Below the pieces are notes generated by a model, which worked only from the letters and a program-made list of their open reading frames with translations, ran no database searches and had not been told where the DNA came from. From contig JADFSH010000001.1 of the NCBI GenBank assembly GCA_022560875.1, forward strand, positions 1 to 64,000: a DNA stretch of 64,000 nucleotides. Reading direction: 5' to 3'. This stretch comes from Planctomycetota bacterium. Lineage in GTDB: Bacteria > Planctomycetota > Phycisphaerae > Phycisphaerales > SM1A02. The position numbers and the translations under genes are program-made. How positions within the stretch are numbered: the stretch's first letter is position 1; every line of letters starts with the position of its first letter. Positions 36,101 through 43,973 of the stretch are shown one piece after another.

Positions 36101-36214
36101 TGGGGGATCATCAAGCCCCAGCGACTCCACCTCACGTCTCACCGCTTGCCCTTTTGGATCGGGCATGCCTTCTCGGGATCGTACTTCGACGCGGTGAACT
36201 GCGGGGGAGGGCAT
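33194..36214 (-). CDS. purL: Phosphoribosylformylglycinamidine synthase with two N-terminal PurS-like domains
   Basis: Makes FGAM from FGAR, ATP and ammonia. The first ~170 residues hold two PurS-like ferredoxin-fold units: VEVRSREGMPDPKGQAVRRE with a following GNLDES, and IEIHPLPGVMDPDAEAVRY with RYDMYA. After a ~45-residue linker come the two PurM-like halves of small-type PurL: LAQTWSEHCIHKT, the ATP-site ETHNHPSAIEPYGGAATG, TLNGAVWFDN, SAITDCGAGGFSSAVGEMG and AHDCSDGGML. It is 1006 residues, against ~740 for small PurL and ~1295 for the E. coli single-chain enzyme. A separate purS was not seen, and purQ is separate downstream. Confidence 0.92.
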   Translation of the reverse strand: MPSPAVHRVEVRSREGMPDPKGQAVRREVESLGLDDPPSRVDTTSVYLIQGNLDESQIKRLAEEFLADPVTEESVIGTTPVRGEALIEIHPLPGVMDPDAEAVRYAIKVILGRDVEVRTGLRYDMYATSRESARQIAQRRLANTVIHAIHETPYHPDSFVIGTPQEHRIITIPIRDMDDETLATLSRQGHMFLSLDEMRAIQSEYRRLERDPKEIELETLAQTWSEHCIHKTLKATIRYEECLGGGEEGSWKIDFRGRPGHEVNDDGSVIIHNLLKSTIIAATDALIADGIDWCLSVFVDNAGVIAFDDNHAVCFKVETHNHPSAIEPYGGAATGIGGCIRDVIGTGLAARPIAATDVFCVAHPDHWTQTGEPNRRKIPTGILHPRRILTQIVEGVRDYGNRMGIPTLNGAVWFDNDYVGNPLVYCGCIGVMPRDKVTGEPRAGDHIIALGGRTGRDGIHGATFSSAELTDTHALEFSHAVQIGNAVTEKKMLDAIIEARDYGDGCLFSAITDCGAGGFSSAVGEMGEKLGAQVHLERAPLKYEGLSPSEIWISEAQERMVLAVPSENIKPLREICDGHDVEMCDLGTFGTENRQLILNYEGQEVGRLDMAFLHDGLPETIREAKWSSEAKDILSQKDIENADAESGGASAAPESVSDALLALLAHPNIASKHWIIRQYDHEVQGRSVVTPFAGSEGHGPSDAAVITPVYGSTRGLGIANGLATGMRDDPYVMTLAAIDECVRNLVCVGVDPKRIAILDNFCWPSCDDPRYLGALVRAAEACYDGAMAYRTPFISGKDSLNNQFTTKDGRIIKIPPTLLISGFGIVPDIRKCVTMDAKESGNLLIIAGMTDAGMGGSHYNMLFASAAESGRLPGVDLTRWSQTAHVVHQLIEEGLVRSAHDCSDGGMLCAASEMAFAGGLGLRLDLLQIPTTGEPADFAAHFAETPGRYLLEVSRKNLDRIDAILGDVPYAIIGEFNDSDRLTLESAEVDLELDTLKQAWRRTLDW

Positions 36215-36343
36215 TTTAAGTATAGGAATCCCTAAATTACCTGATGAATCTCTCGATCCTAGTTATTCTTATTGCAATGGACCATTCCGACGGTCGTTTT
36301 TTGTTTTATCATTTGCTCACCATCACTGCATTTGCCCACCGCT

Positions 36344-36817
36344 ATGTCACCAGACTCAAACTTACCCATACCACACATCGAACTTTTCACGGATGGAGCG
36401 TGTTCGGGCAATCCCGGTCCCGGCGGTTGGGCGTACATTCTCCGGAATGTCACCAGTGGCGGGGAGCAGGAGAGCACGGGGGGCGAAGTTTCCAGTACCA
36501 ATAATCGCATGGAACTCCTCTCGGTAATCTATGGCCTTAGCTCACTGGATCAGCCCTGTCGCGTGGATCTTTACTCCGACAGCCAGTACGTGGTGAATGG
36601 CCTGACGATATGGATGGACGACTGGATAGCGCGGGGATGGCGAGGTTCAAACCGGAAAGTCGTCAAGAATCTCGAATTGTGGCAGAAGCTCGAAACACTG
36701 CGTGACTACCACGAGCTTACCTGCCATTGGGTTCGGGGCCACGATAATCATCCTGAAAATGAACGCTGTGACCAGCTTGCGGTGGAGGCCTGTGAGCGAG
36801 TCAAGGCTTCTCAATGA
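36344..36817 (+). CDS. rnhA: Ribonuclease HI
   Basis: Cleaves the RNA strand of RNA:DNA hybrids. All catalytic acids are visible: Asp in LFTDGACSGNPGPGG, Glu in NNRMELLS, Asp in YSDSQYVVNG and Asp in ENERCDQLA, with His in HWVRGHDNHP. ATG 36344 gives 157 residues, the family length; the open frame upstream adds an unlikely hydrophobic stretch. Divergent from purL. Confidence 0.92.
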   Translation: MSPDSNLPIPHIELFTDGACSGNPGPGGWAYILRNVTSGGEQESTGGEVSSTNNRMELLSVIYGLSSLDQPCRVDLYSDSQYVVNGLTIWMDDWIARGWRGSNRKVVKNLELWQKLETLRDYHELTCHWVRGHDNHPENERCDQLAVEACERVKASQ

Positions 36818-36889
36818 CTACGATAGTCGGGAAAGTGCCTTATTTGGAGATTGTGGTAGTTGATGCCGTGATTATGGCCTCAGAGGTGG

Positions 36890-36918
36890 TTGAACGGCCT
36901 TCCCGATGATGCTACAGT
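36890..36918 (+). promoter_or_regulatory. Sigma-70-type promoter for rpsL-rpsG
   Basis: TTGAAC at 36890-36895 and TACAGT at 36913-36918 with an exact 17-base spacer, 34 bases before the rpsL start codon. A prediction from consensus only. Confidence 0.5.
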
Positions 36919-36952
36919 CTTCGACTCGTTTCAGCCTGGAGTAACTGTCAGT

Positions 36953-37324
36953 ATGCCTACGATCAATCAGCTTATTCGAAAACCCCGACGCACCCCCAAG
37001 GCCAAGTCCAAGGTGCGCGATCTGGAAAAATGCCCGCAGAAACGTGGTGTGTGTCTCCAGGTGAAGACGGTAACTCCTAAAAAGCCGAACTCGGCCCTGA
37101 GAAAGGTCACCCGCGTTCGCCTTTCCAATGGCAAGGAAGTCACCGCCTACATTGGCGGGGAAGGACACAACCTGCAGGAACACTCCATCGTGCTCGTTCG
37201 CGGTGGCAGGGTCCGCGACTTGCCCGGCGTTCGATACCACGTCGTTCGAGGTTCCCACGACACCCTCGGGGTCGAAGGACGCAAGCAGGGCCGCTCCAAG
37301 TACGGCACCAAGCGAGGCAAGTAA
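36953..37324 (+). CDS. rpsL: 30S ribosomal protein S12
   Basis: Decoding-centre protein, 123 residues. Highly conserved blocks: [66 protein letters not shown] and the basic C-terminus [13 protein letters not shown] 36953 is the family start, with GGAG 13 bases upstream; a longer frame to 36890 is not supported. The streptomycin-site lysines (TPKKPN and [10 protein letters not shown] region) look unchanged. Cotranscribed with rpsG 172 bases downstream. Confidence 0.97.
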   Translation: MPTINQLIRKPRRTPKAKSKVRDLEKCPQKRGVCLQVKTVTPKKPNSALRKVTRVRLSNGKEVTAYIGGEGHNLQEHSIVLVRGGRVRDLPGVRYHVVRGSHDTLGVEGRKQGRSKYGTKRGK

Positions 37325-37377
37325 AAAAGTTCAGCGGTCAGCCTTGCGGCGGCCCCTGAAGGTCTTGAAAATTGATT

Positions 37378-37474
37378 GGGAGCTGAATGCTCCCCTCGGC
37401 AAGTAATCGCAGTCCGATCCCCAGCCTTTTCCAGGCAGACTGCGGTGAACAGGAAGCCCCGACATCATCGGGGC
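37378..37474 (+). promoter_or_regulatory. Two hairpins in the rpsL-rpsG spacer
   Basis: GGGAGC/GCTCCC (37378-37383 with 37389-37394, loop 5) and GCCCCGA/TCGGGGC (37456-37462 with 37468-37474, loop 5). The second ends 12 bases before the AGGAG of rpsG. In E. coli protein S7 represses its own operon by binding this intercistronic region, so a similar control is possible here. Confidence 0.35.
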
Positions 37475-37496
37475 AGATGAGCCACAGGAGATACAC

Positions 37497-37991
37497 ATGG
37501 CCGGTCGCATTACAAAATCTGAACAGCAGCTTCGCCCCGATCCCCGCTTCGGAGACAAGACCCTTGCGAAGTTTATCAACTGCATCATGCATGGCGGCAA
37601 GAAATCAGTCGCCCAGCGGGTCGTTTATGACGCGCTTGATCTGATGCAGAAAAGACTCGACAAGGAGAAGCCGGAAAATCTCCCCAAAACCTCGATCGAA
37701 TTGTTTCAGAAGGCGATTAACAATGTCAGGCCTGAAGTTGAAGTTCGCTCCAAACGAGTCGGGGGTGCCAACTACCAGGTGCCCATGCAGGTCAGTTCAA
37801 AACGTCGTATGAGCCTTTGTTTCAGATGGATCATCACCGCCGCCCGCGCCGAGTCCGGCAAGCCCATGGCCCAGCGTCTGGCCCGAGAGCTTTACGACGC
37901 CGCCCGCGGTGATGGCAAGGCCATGAATATCCGCGATCAAACCCACCGCATGGCTGAAGCCAACCGAGCCTTTGCCCACTTCGCGTGGTAG
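37497..37991 (+). CDS. rpsG: 30S ribosomal protein S7
   Basis: Primary 16S rRNA-binding protein of the small-subunit head, 164 residues. Conserved DPRFGDKTLAKFIN, VRPEVEVRSKRVGGANYQVP, and the C-terminal NIRDQTHRMAEANRAFAHFAW. The ribosome site AGGAG lies 7 bases before ATG 37497. The usual next genes of the str operon (fusA, tuf) are absent: a strong terminator follows and the next gene is an E1-like enzyme. Confidence 0.97.
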   Translation: MAGRITKSEQQLRPDPRFGDKTLAKFINCIMHGGKKSVAQRVVYDALDLMQKRLDKEKPENLPKTSIELFQKAINNVRPEVEVRSKRVGGANYQVPMQVSSKRRMSLCFRWIITAARAESGKPMAQRLARELYDAARGDGKAMNIRDQTHRMAEANRAFAHFAW

Positions 37992-38025
37992 GAAGAAGCC
38001 TCGGCTTGAAATCAGGAAAATTCAG

Positions 38026-38057
38026 CCGACTGTTTGTTCAACAAACAGTCGGTTTTT
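38026..38057 (+). terminator. Rho-independent terminator after rpsG
   Basis: A perfect 11-base stem CCGACTGTTTG/CAAACAGTCGG with a 5-base loop (38026-38052), followed by five T. It closes the rpsL-rpsG transcript. Confidence 0.9.
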
Positions 38058-38091
38058 CTTGGCAAACTATCTAAAATGAATCCTTTGAGTC

Positions 38092-39225
38092 TTGGTCGTG
38101 AATGATCTTCCCGAACATCTCGAACGGTATCACCGACAGATGCTCCTGCCGGCGATTGGTGAGGCCGGCCAGCGAAAACTCCTCGCCTCTCACGCCCTTA
38201 TCGTCGGTTGCGGGGCGTTGGGGTGCTGCTGCGCCGACATCCTGGCCCGGGCGGGGGTGGGTACCATCAGCATCGTCGATCGGGATATCGTGGAATTGAC
38301 CAATCTTCAACGACAAATCCTGTTCGATGAGGATGATGCCCGTGAAGGCACGCCCAAGGCATTGGCCGCGAAGACGAAAATAGGCAAAATCAACAGTACG
38401 GTGGTCGTTCATGCCCATGTGGATGACTTCAATCAGCGCAATGCCGAGCGGTATGCCGAGGGCGCAGATATCATTCTCGATGGTCTTGACAACTTCGAGA
38501 CCCGTTATCTGCTCAATGATCTGGCGGTGGCCCAGGGGCTGCCTTATCTCTACGGGGGAGCGGTGGGGTCTCAGGGTATGAGCTTTCCCATCCTGCCCTA
38601 TCCGCGGCATCGCCGTGAAGGTGTGCGCGGCGGTATCCGATGGTCCGAAGATCAGGCCACGCCCTGTTTGCGGTGTGTTTTTCCCGAACCACCTCCCCCC
38701 GGCTCCAGCCAGACCTGCGACACTGCCGGAGTACTCGGTCCCCTCGTGAACCAGATCGCATCCCACCAGGCCGCCGAGGCGATCAAGTTGATGAGCGGCA
38801 ATCTTGACGCCATCGACCGTTCCATGCTGACCATCGACATCTGGGAGAACGAGACGAAGCGACTCAATCTCGCCGGAGCCTTCAAAAGCGGGCAATGCCC
38901 CTGTTGCGGCAGAGGGGAATTTGATTATCTGGAAGGGACTTCGGGTAGTATCACCACGTCTCTGTGTGGTCGAAACGCTGTTCAGATCACCCCGGATGAG
39001 GCTTCTGACGGCTTGATCGATCTTGCTGCCTTGGCCGATCGTCTGGCCCCCCATGGCACGTTCACCAGCAATCCCCACCTGTTGCGGGGGATTCTTCGGG
39101 CGGAAATCGGCAATGATGGGAACCCGATGGAGTTGACCTTGTTTGTAAACGGTAGGGCGATCATCAAGGGCACGAATGAGCCTGATGCCGCACGGATAAT
39201 TTACGCGAAATACGTGGGATCATGA
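38092..39225 (+). CDS. E1-like adenylyltransferase, ThiF/MoeB type
   Basis: Activates the C-terminus of a ubiquitin-like sulfur carrier (ThiS or MoaD) by adenylation. Seen: RYHRQMLLPAIGEAGQ, nucleotide site VGCGALGCCCADIL, DRDIVELTNLQRQILF, the active-site Cys region TCDTAGVLGP, and a zinc site made of CLRC and CPCC. The C-terminal ~100 residues, ending ALFVNGR-like RAIIKGT, are common in ThiF/MoeB proteins of this group. No thi or moa gene is adjacent, so the carrier cannot be named. The start is unsettled: TTG 38092 or GTG 38098, neither with a ribosome site. Confidence 0.88.
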   Translation: MVVNDLPEHLERYHRQMLLPAIGEAGQRKLLASHALIVGCGALGCCCADILARAGVGTISIVDRDIVELTNLQRQILFDEDDAREGTPKALAAKTKIGKINSTVVVHAHVDDFNQRNAERYAEGADIILDGLDNFETRYLLNDLAVAQGLPYLYGGAVGSQGMSFPILPYPRHRREGVRGGIRWSEDQATPCLRCVFPEPPPPGSSQTCDTAGVLGPLVNQIASHQAAEAIKLMSGNLDAIDRSMLTIDIWENETKRLNLAGAFKSGQCPCCGRGEFDYLEGTSGSITTSLCGRNAVQITPDEASDGLIDLAALADRLAPHGTFTSNPHLLRGILRAEIGNDGNPMELTLFVNGRAIIKGTNEPDAARIIYAKYVGS

Positions 39226-39363
39226 AGCCATTTTTTCGGTCTCCCTCGTCAGAGGTATCAGACCAGCGCATCCTATCGAGGGGATCATCCGATCCTTAAA
39301 GATTCTCAGCCCATTCCGGTCGGGATGGGATTCGGTTGATTGAAATCTTGAAAAGGGCCTGCC

Positions 39364-42060
39364 ATGTCCAGATTCCAGCCAATGTTTTCTCATTTTGATT
39401 TCCCCGCCGGGAGCCGACTTCGGAAGGTATTGATGTCCTGCTGCTGGTTGGCCTTCCTGCTGGTGATATCTGCTCCGGCGTTGGCTCAGGGTACATCAGG
39501 GGCGTTTCCCGATCCGATTTCCACCCGTGAGCTCGAACGATATTGTAATCGGCTGAACATGAGCGATCAGCAGCGACAGGGAATCGGGCTGGCTCACGAT
39601 CAATACCTGGAGGCCTTTCGAGTCCTGCGTGACGGTTTAATTGAGGAATTCCTCGATGAAAACGGGGCAGGAGCAGGGTTCAGCCTCAATTTCAGGGCCG
39701 ATCGCAAGGATCTCGAAAAGACCGCGCGGAAGCGCGAAGATCTGTTTAATCGCATCCGGTCACTGGACAATCGTTTCTTCGACCAGATTCAGACGGTGTT
39801 GACTGATGACCAGTTAGCTCACATGTCGCGGGTCAAGCAGGCCCGGCAACGAGTACGTCATCGCTCGGGCCTGACCCGCATGGCGGGGGCTATGAATCCT
39901 GGAGCGTCCGTGGATCTCAGCGAACTGTACGACGATTTGAACCTGCTTCTGAAGGATGTTACAACCACTGATCCCATCCTCTGGCAATATGAACGCAACC
40001 TGACAGTTGCCGTGCGCGAATTGTTTGAAAAATCATCAAGACTTCAAATCGACATTCAAAAGAATATGGAGGCCGAGGGATTCGATGGCAATTCCCCTCC
40101 ATCCAGCCGCGATGACCGGGAAAGCTATGTCGGGGCGATCATGACGGCCTTCAGCACCCTTAACGCTCGACTGAGTGAGCTGTCAGCCAAGATCAGTGAA
40201 CTGAACAACCGGAATCTCAATGTGATTACCCAGATGCTTCCCAGAGATGCGGCGTGGCAATTCAGGAACGAATACTACGATCGTGCCTATCCGAACCTTC
40301 CCTCGGGCCGGGGGGCCGCGGGACGACGTTTCGACATCATTGAGAAAATGAAGGATATCACGGTTGCGCAGCGTCAAGAAATTGATGAAGCCGAAACCCT
40401 GTTTCTCGATGAACTCGGGCGGTTGACCAAACGCATGGTCGAGCATGTCGATAACAACCGACCTCAGAGAGGGGGCATGATGGTTCGCTTCACATCCTCC
40501 GGGGAAGATGAGGAAGTGGAGAAAGAACGGGAAAAGTACGAATCGAAGCTTGATGAAATGAGGGAACGACGTACCAGACTGATCGATCAGACCGTGGTCA
40601 GGCTCAGCACCATTCTCGGCGAGGAAATGACGCAACATCTTGATCGGCGTATTGCTGCGACAGAACCGGATGCTGTGGAAGTCCAAGAAGGTGCGGTTGA
40701 GATTTTCGCCATCTCTGTTGCCGGCGGTGGGGGCGGGGATTTTCAGATGCTGAACTTCCGCAGTATCGGAAATCTCGCAACCTTGGAAGAGAATGATGAG
40801 GAGGAGTCGTCGGATCAATACATCCCCGGACCAATCAGCCGACGCGATCTGAAGAAATATGCCCGTTATCTCAAAGTGGGTGAGGATCAGGCATCCATCA
40901 TTGACAGCCTGCATGACGACTACATGGAGAGTTTTCGACTTCTGCAAGACACGCAAATCAAGGCCATACGCGATCGGGAGCGCAATCTCTGGTCGCTCGA
41001 TTCCGAAGACGGTGACATCAGCATTCCCTCCAAGAGCGACATTGAGAATTTGTACCGACTCCGGCGCAGCGCCCTGAGGTCAATAGAAGCCCTCGATGAG
41101 TCGTTTCTCAATGATCTGGAGACGGTCGTACTCAATGAAACCGGAACTACAGCTATGCAGCGAGTGAAGCTGGCCCGGAAACGATCGATTTACATGCGGG
41201 TAAGGGATACCGGCGGATTTCGAATGTTCGGAGGCGGCGGAGGCAGACGCGTGATGAGTTTCATCGGCTTGGGTGGGGACTCGTCCGGCGAATCCGTCGT
41301 GGACCTTTCTGGTCTCGTGGATGAGCTTGCACTCGGCGACGCCGAACTCGCAAAGACCGATCCGATCCTCAATGATTATGAGCAGACCATTACCTCCCAG
41401 TTTCAGAAAGCCTTTGAGAGTTCCATGCGGATGGATGAAGCCATGGATGGTATTCGTGCGGAATCCATGACCGTCAGCGGAAATGGCAGGCGCCGACAAG
41501 TCAACATTAGTGCGGGCGGGATGCGAAATGCGATGCAAACCGATGGTCGGACCAGCCGGGAAGCCAGGAAAGCAATCGTGGAACTCAATCGCATTACCCT
41601 CCAGAAGCTGGCTCAGGTTCTGCCCAGTGAATCAATGGATCGTTTGCGGGATGTTTACAACCGTCGATCGTTCCCGGACATCTTCAATGACCCGAAGTCG
41701 GCGCGACACATCATTGATGCCGTGCTGGCCCAGGAGGATCTGACTCCCGCCCAGCGAATGGCCGTTCAGGAGATCGCCATGGATTATCGCAGCCGCTATC
41801 AGGAGCTGAGCAACCAGATGGTGGATCTGAAGATCAGCCAGCCCGTTCCCGGCAACGATGACAATTTCGGCCGGATAAACTTCCAGGCCATGCAGCAGCA
41901 GCAACGCGGCATGGAGAAGATTCGCTTTGATCGCAATGATCTGAGTGACAAGACCAGGAACCAGATTCGTAATGCTTTGGGTGAGGAAATTCGCGAAAGA
42001 CTCCGGGAACTCTTCGAGCAGAAAGAGCCGGAGTCCGGAGCCTTCCACATCGGCGGCTGA
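39364..42060 (+). CDS. Large secreted protein of unknown family with an internal duplication
   Basis: 898 residues, no recognised domain. A signal peptide (VLMSCCWLAFLLVISAPALAQ) ends at ~42. The rest is two homologous halves, about 49-480 and 485-898. Matching landmarks are PDPISTRELERYCNRL and PGPISRRDLKKYARYL; HDQYLEAFRVL and HDDYMESFRLL; SLDNRFFDQIQTVL and ALDESFLNDLETVV; TDPILWQYE and TDPILNDYE; and NRNLNVITQMLP and NRITLQKLAQVLP. It is helical, rich in Arg/Glu/Asp, and has LTxxQR-type motifs recalling Spy/CpxP periplasmic proteins, but the resemblance is loose. A Gly-rich loop (GGGGRRV) lies in the second half only. Confidence 0.75.
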   Translation: MSRFQPMFSHFDFPAGSRLRKVLMSCCWLAFLLVISAPALAQGTSGAFPDPISTRELERYCNRLNMSDQQRQGIGLAHDQYLEAFRVLRDGLIEEFLDENGAGAGFSLNFRADRKDLEKTARKREDLFNRIRSLDNRFFDQIQTVLTDDQLAHMSRVKQARQRVRHRSGLTRMAGAMNPGASVDLSELYDDLNLLLKDVTTTDPILWQYERNLTVAVRELFEKSSRLQIDIQKNMEAEGFDGNSPPSSRDDRESYVGAIMTAFSTLNARLSELSAKISELNNRNLNVITQMLPRDAAWQFRNEYYDRAYPNLPSGRGAAGRRFDIIEKMKDITVAQRQEIDEAETLFLDELGRLTKRMVEHVDNNRPQRGGMMVRFTSSGEDEEVEKEREKYESKLDEMRERRTRLIDQTVVRLSTILGEEMTQHLDRRIAATEPDAVEVQEGAVEIFAISVAGGGGGDFQMLNFRSIGNLATLEENDEEESSDQYIPGPISRRDLKKYARYLKVGEDQASIIDSLHDDYMESFRLLQDTQIKAIRDRERNLWSLDSEDGDISIPSKSDIENLYRLRRSALRSIEALDESFLNDLETVVLNETGTTAMQRVKLARKRSIYMRVRDTGGFRMFGGGGGRRVMSFIGLGGDSSGESVVDLSGLVDELALGDAELAKTDPILNDYEQTITSQFQKAFESSMRMDEAMDGIRAESMTVSGNGRRRQVNISAGGMRNAMQTDGRTSREARKAIVELNRITLQKLAQVLPSESMDRLRDVYNRRSFPDIFNDPKSARHIIDAVLAQEDLTPAQRMAVQEIAMDYRSRYQELSNQMVDLKISQPVPGNDDNFGRINFQAMQQQQRGMEKIRFDRNDLSDKTRNQIRNALGEEIRERLRELFEQKEPESGAFHIGG

Positions 42061-42111
42061 GAAAACATCGCACTGATCCGTCATCGACTCATGCGCCGCG
42101 AAGGGCGGGCG

Positions 42112-42822
42112 TCATGTCTTTTCGCTGATTAACGTGAAATGCTGCAAGAGGTGGCTCCGGCAGGTCGGTTTTTTCAGGTCGGCCCGGCGGGCCAGTGCGA
42201 TGGCTTCCCGCCGGGTAAATCCCATCGCCACGCTCACCACTTCGTCATGCTTGACCATTTTCGGCGCGCCGAGCGTGAGCAGACGCACTCCGATTTGTCC
42301 CGCGACCCCCCGCAACTGATCATTCCAGATCACGGCTCGCGTCGATAGTCGGTCCATGATCCGCAATACGGTCATGACTTCTATATCGCAGAGATGATGG
42401 AGAAACATGCCGGCGTGGGCGTAGTCAAAGGAACCCGGCTCGAAGTGATCCATGAGTCGTAATGCGTTCGCAATCACAAGCTTAATCTTTATTTGATCGC
42501 CGATAAATTCCCGGGCGATATCCAGGATGGTGGCATGAACATCGATGCCGGTGACATGAAGCTCGTGCCCGGTTTGTTTCGCCCAGTTGACTGCCGCGAG
42601 CGGAATGTCCGCTGATCCTGTCCCCACATCGATCAGCCGTATCGGTTGGTCCTTCGGCCAGCCGGGAGCCTGACGCTGAAGATACGAGACCAGTGCCCGA
42701 GTCCTGCCCGACCTGAGATTCATCCCTCGAAGATACGCCATCGCACGGGCCAGTTCGCTTCGATCCGCGGTGGGATCCTCCATCAACTTGGGGATCAATT
42801 TCCGCTGAGTCAGGTGAGCCAT
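42112..42822 (-). CDS. SAM-dependent methyltransferase domain protein
   Basis: 236 residues from ATG 42822: SAM motif LIDVGTGSADIPLAAVNW, acidic GIDVHATIL, then FDYAHAGMFLHHL. The N-terminal LIPKLMEDPTADRSELARAM is typical of a methyltransferase group seen with type III polyketide/isoprenoid genes. The open frame runs to 42957, overlapping the divergent panB start; those extra 45 residues look non-coding. Substrate unknown. Confidence 0.78.
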   Translation of the reverse strand: MAHLTQRKLIPKLMEDPTADRSELARAMAYLRGMNLRSGRTRALVSYLQRQAPGWPKDQPIRLIDVGTGSADIPLAAVNWAKQTGHELHVTGIDVHATILDIAREFIGDQIKIKLVIANALRLMDHFEPGSFDYAHAGMFLHHLCDIEVMTVLRIMDRLSTRAVIWNDQLRGVAGQIGVRLLTLGAPKMVKHDEVVSVAMGFTRREAIALARRADLKKPTCRSHLLQHFTLISEKT

Positions 42823-42939
42823 GGAGGGAGGATACGCTTCGTTCGCGGTAATCCACGTTTTTGAACCGGTAATCCACTCCGGGCAAGGTCTTGAGGACCG
42901 TTTTTGGCTTGCCCGGATTGACCCCGATACACTACCCGC

Positions 42940-43839
42940 ATGACCAGCAGCATTCATGAGCCCCCGCTGAGCCCAGAAGCGTTAACAACTCAGAAAGCTC
43001 AGCCTGAAAAACCAGTCGAGCGCAAGCCGGTCACCCTGCGAACCATCAGTAAGTACAAGGAGCAAGGAGAGCGATTTGCCTGCCTGACGTGCTATGACTA
43101 CACCACCGCTCAATGGCTCGAAAAGGCCGGGGTGCCCTTGCTGCTGGTTGGTGACACGGCGGCGGAGATGATCCTGGGCCTGCCCGGAACCATCTACGCT
43201 CCTCTCGACTTTCTCATCACCATTACCGCCGCCGTCAAACGAGGCGCTCCCCACACTCTGGTCATGGGCGACATGCCTTTCATGAGCTATCAAGTGGACG
43301 AGGCAGAAGGCATTCGCAACGCCGGTCGTTTTATCACCGAAGGCCGAGCGGACATCGTCAAGCTCGAAGTCGATCACACGTATGCCACGTTGATTGAGAA
43401 GATTGCCCGGGCCGGCATCCCCGTGGTGGCACACATCGGTACCCGGCCGCAAACCGTCAAAATGCACGGGGGGTATCGCTCTTCGGGACGCAAGGCTGTC
43501 GACGCCCAGCGACTCGTTGACGATGCCATCGCGATGGAGGAAGCCGGTGCGAACATGCTGCTCATCGAGGCGGTGCCCAACGAAGTCTCCCAGCGGATCG
43601 TGGAGAAAACGAGCATCCCACTTATCGGATGTGGAGGAGGCCCGGCCTGTCACGGCCAGATTGTGGTGCTCCAGGATCTTTTGGGCCTTTCGTCCTGGCA
43701 GCCATCTTTTGCCCATCCCGTTGCCCATCTGGGAGAGCAACTCATGGATGCGGCGAGTCAATGGATTGAGCTTGTCCGTGCATCCAATCTCGGCCCTCAT
43801 CCATATACCATGAAGGATATTGAGTTGGACAAGTTCTGA
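42940..43839 (+). CDS. panB: 3-methyl-2-oxobutanoate hydroxymethyltransferase
   Basis: First step of pantothenate (coenzyme A) synthesis, using methylenetetrahydrofolate to convert 2-oxoisovalerate to ketopantoate. Seen: LTCYDYTTAQWLEKAG, VGDTAAEMILG, the metal-ligand region VMGDMPFMSYQ, KLEV, HIGTRPQTVKMHGGY and the catalytic Glu in LIEAVPNEVS. 299 residues, with a ~25-residue Pro/Glu-rich N-terminal extension. panC is not adjacent. The start lies next to the divergent methyltransferase. Confidence 0.95.
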   Translation: MTSSIHEPPLSPEALTTQKAQPEKPVERKPVTLRTISKYKEQGERFACLTCYDYTTAQWLEKAGVPLLLVGDTAAEMILGLPGTIYAPLDFLITITAAVKRGAPHTLVMGDMPFMSYQVDEAEGIRNAGRFITEGRADIVKLEVDHTYATLIEKIARAGIPVVAHIGTRPQTVKMHGGYRSSGRKAVDAQRLVDDAIAMEEAGANMLLIEAVPNEVSQRIVEKTSIPLIGCGGGPACHGQIVVLQDLLGLSSWQPSFAHPVAHLGEQLMDAASQWIELVRASNLGPHPYTMKDIELDKF

Positions 43840-43973
43840 GTTGTTTCCGATGGTTGTTTAAGAGGAGGATTGATCATTCCTCGAAAGACAATCCGCCCGG
43901 ATGGTGAATTTCCGCCTGCCTGATCCAGGACCATGAGTTTCGAGATCAGGCGTTTCAGTGAGAGGATGAAGAC

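Noticed and set aside
42982-43800. 272-residue minus-strand frame
   Set aside because: Antisense shadow of panB.
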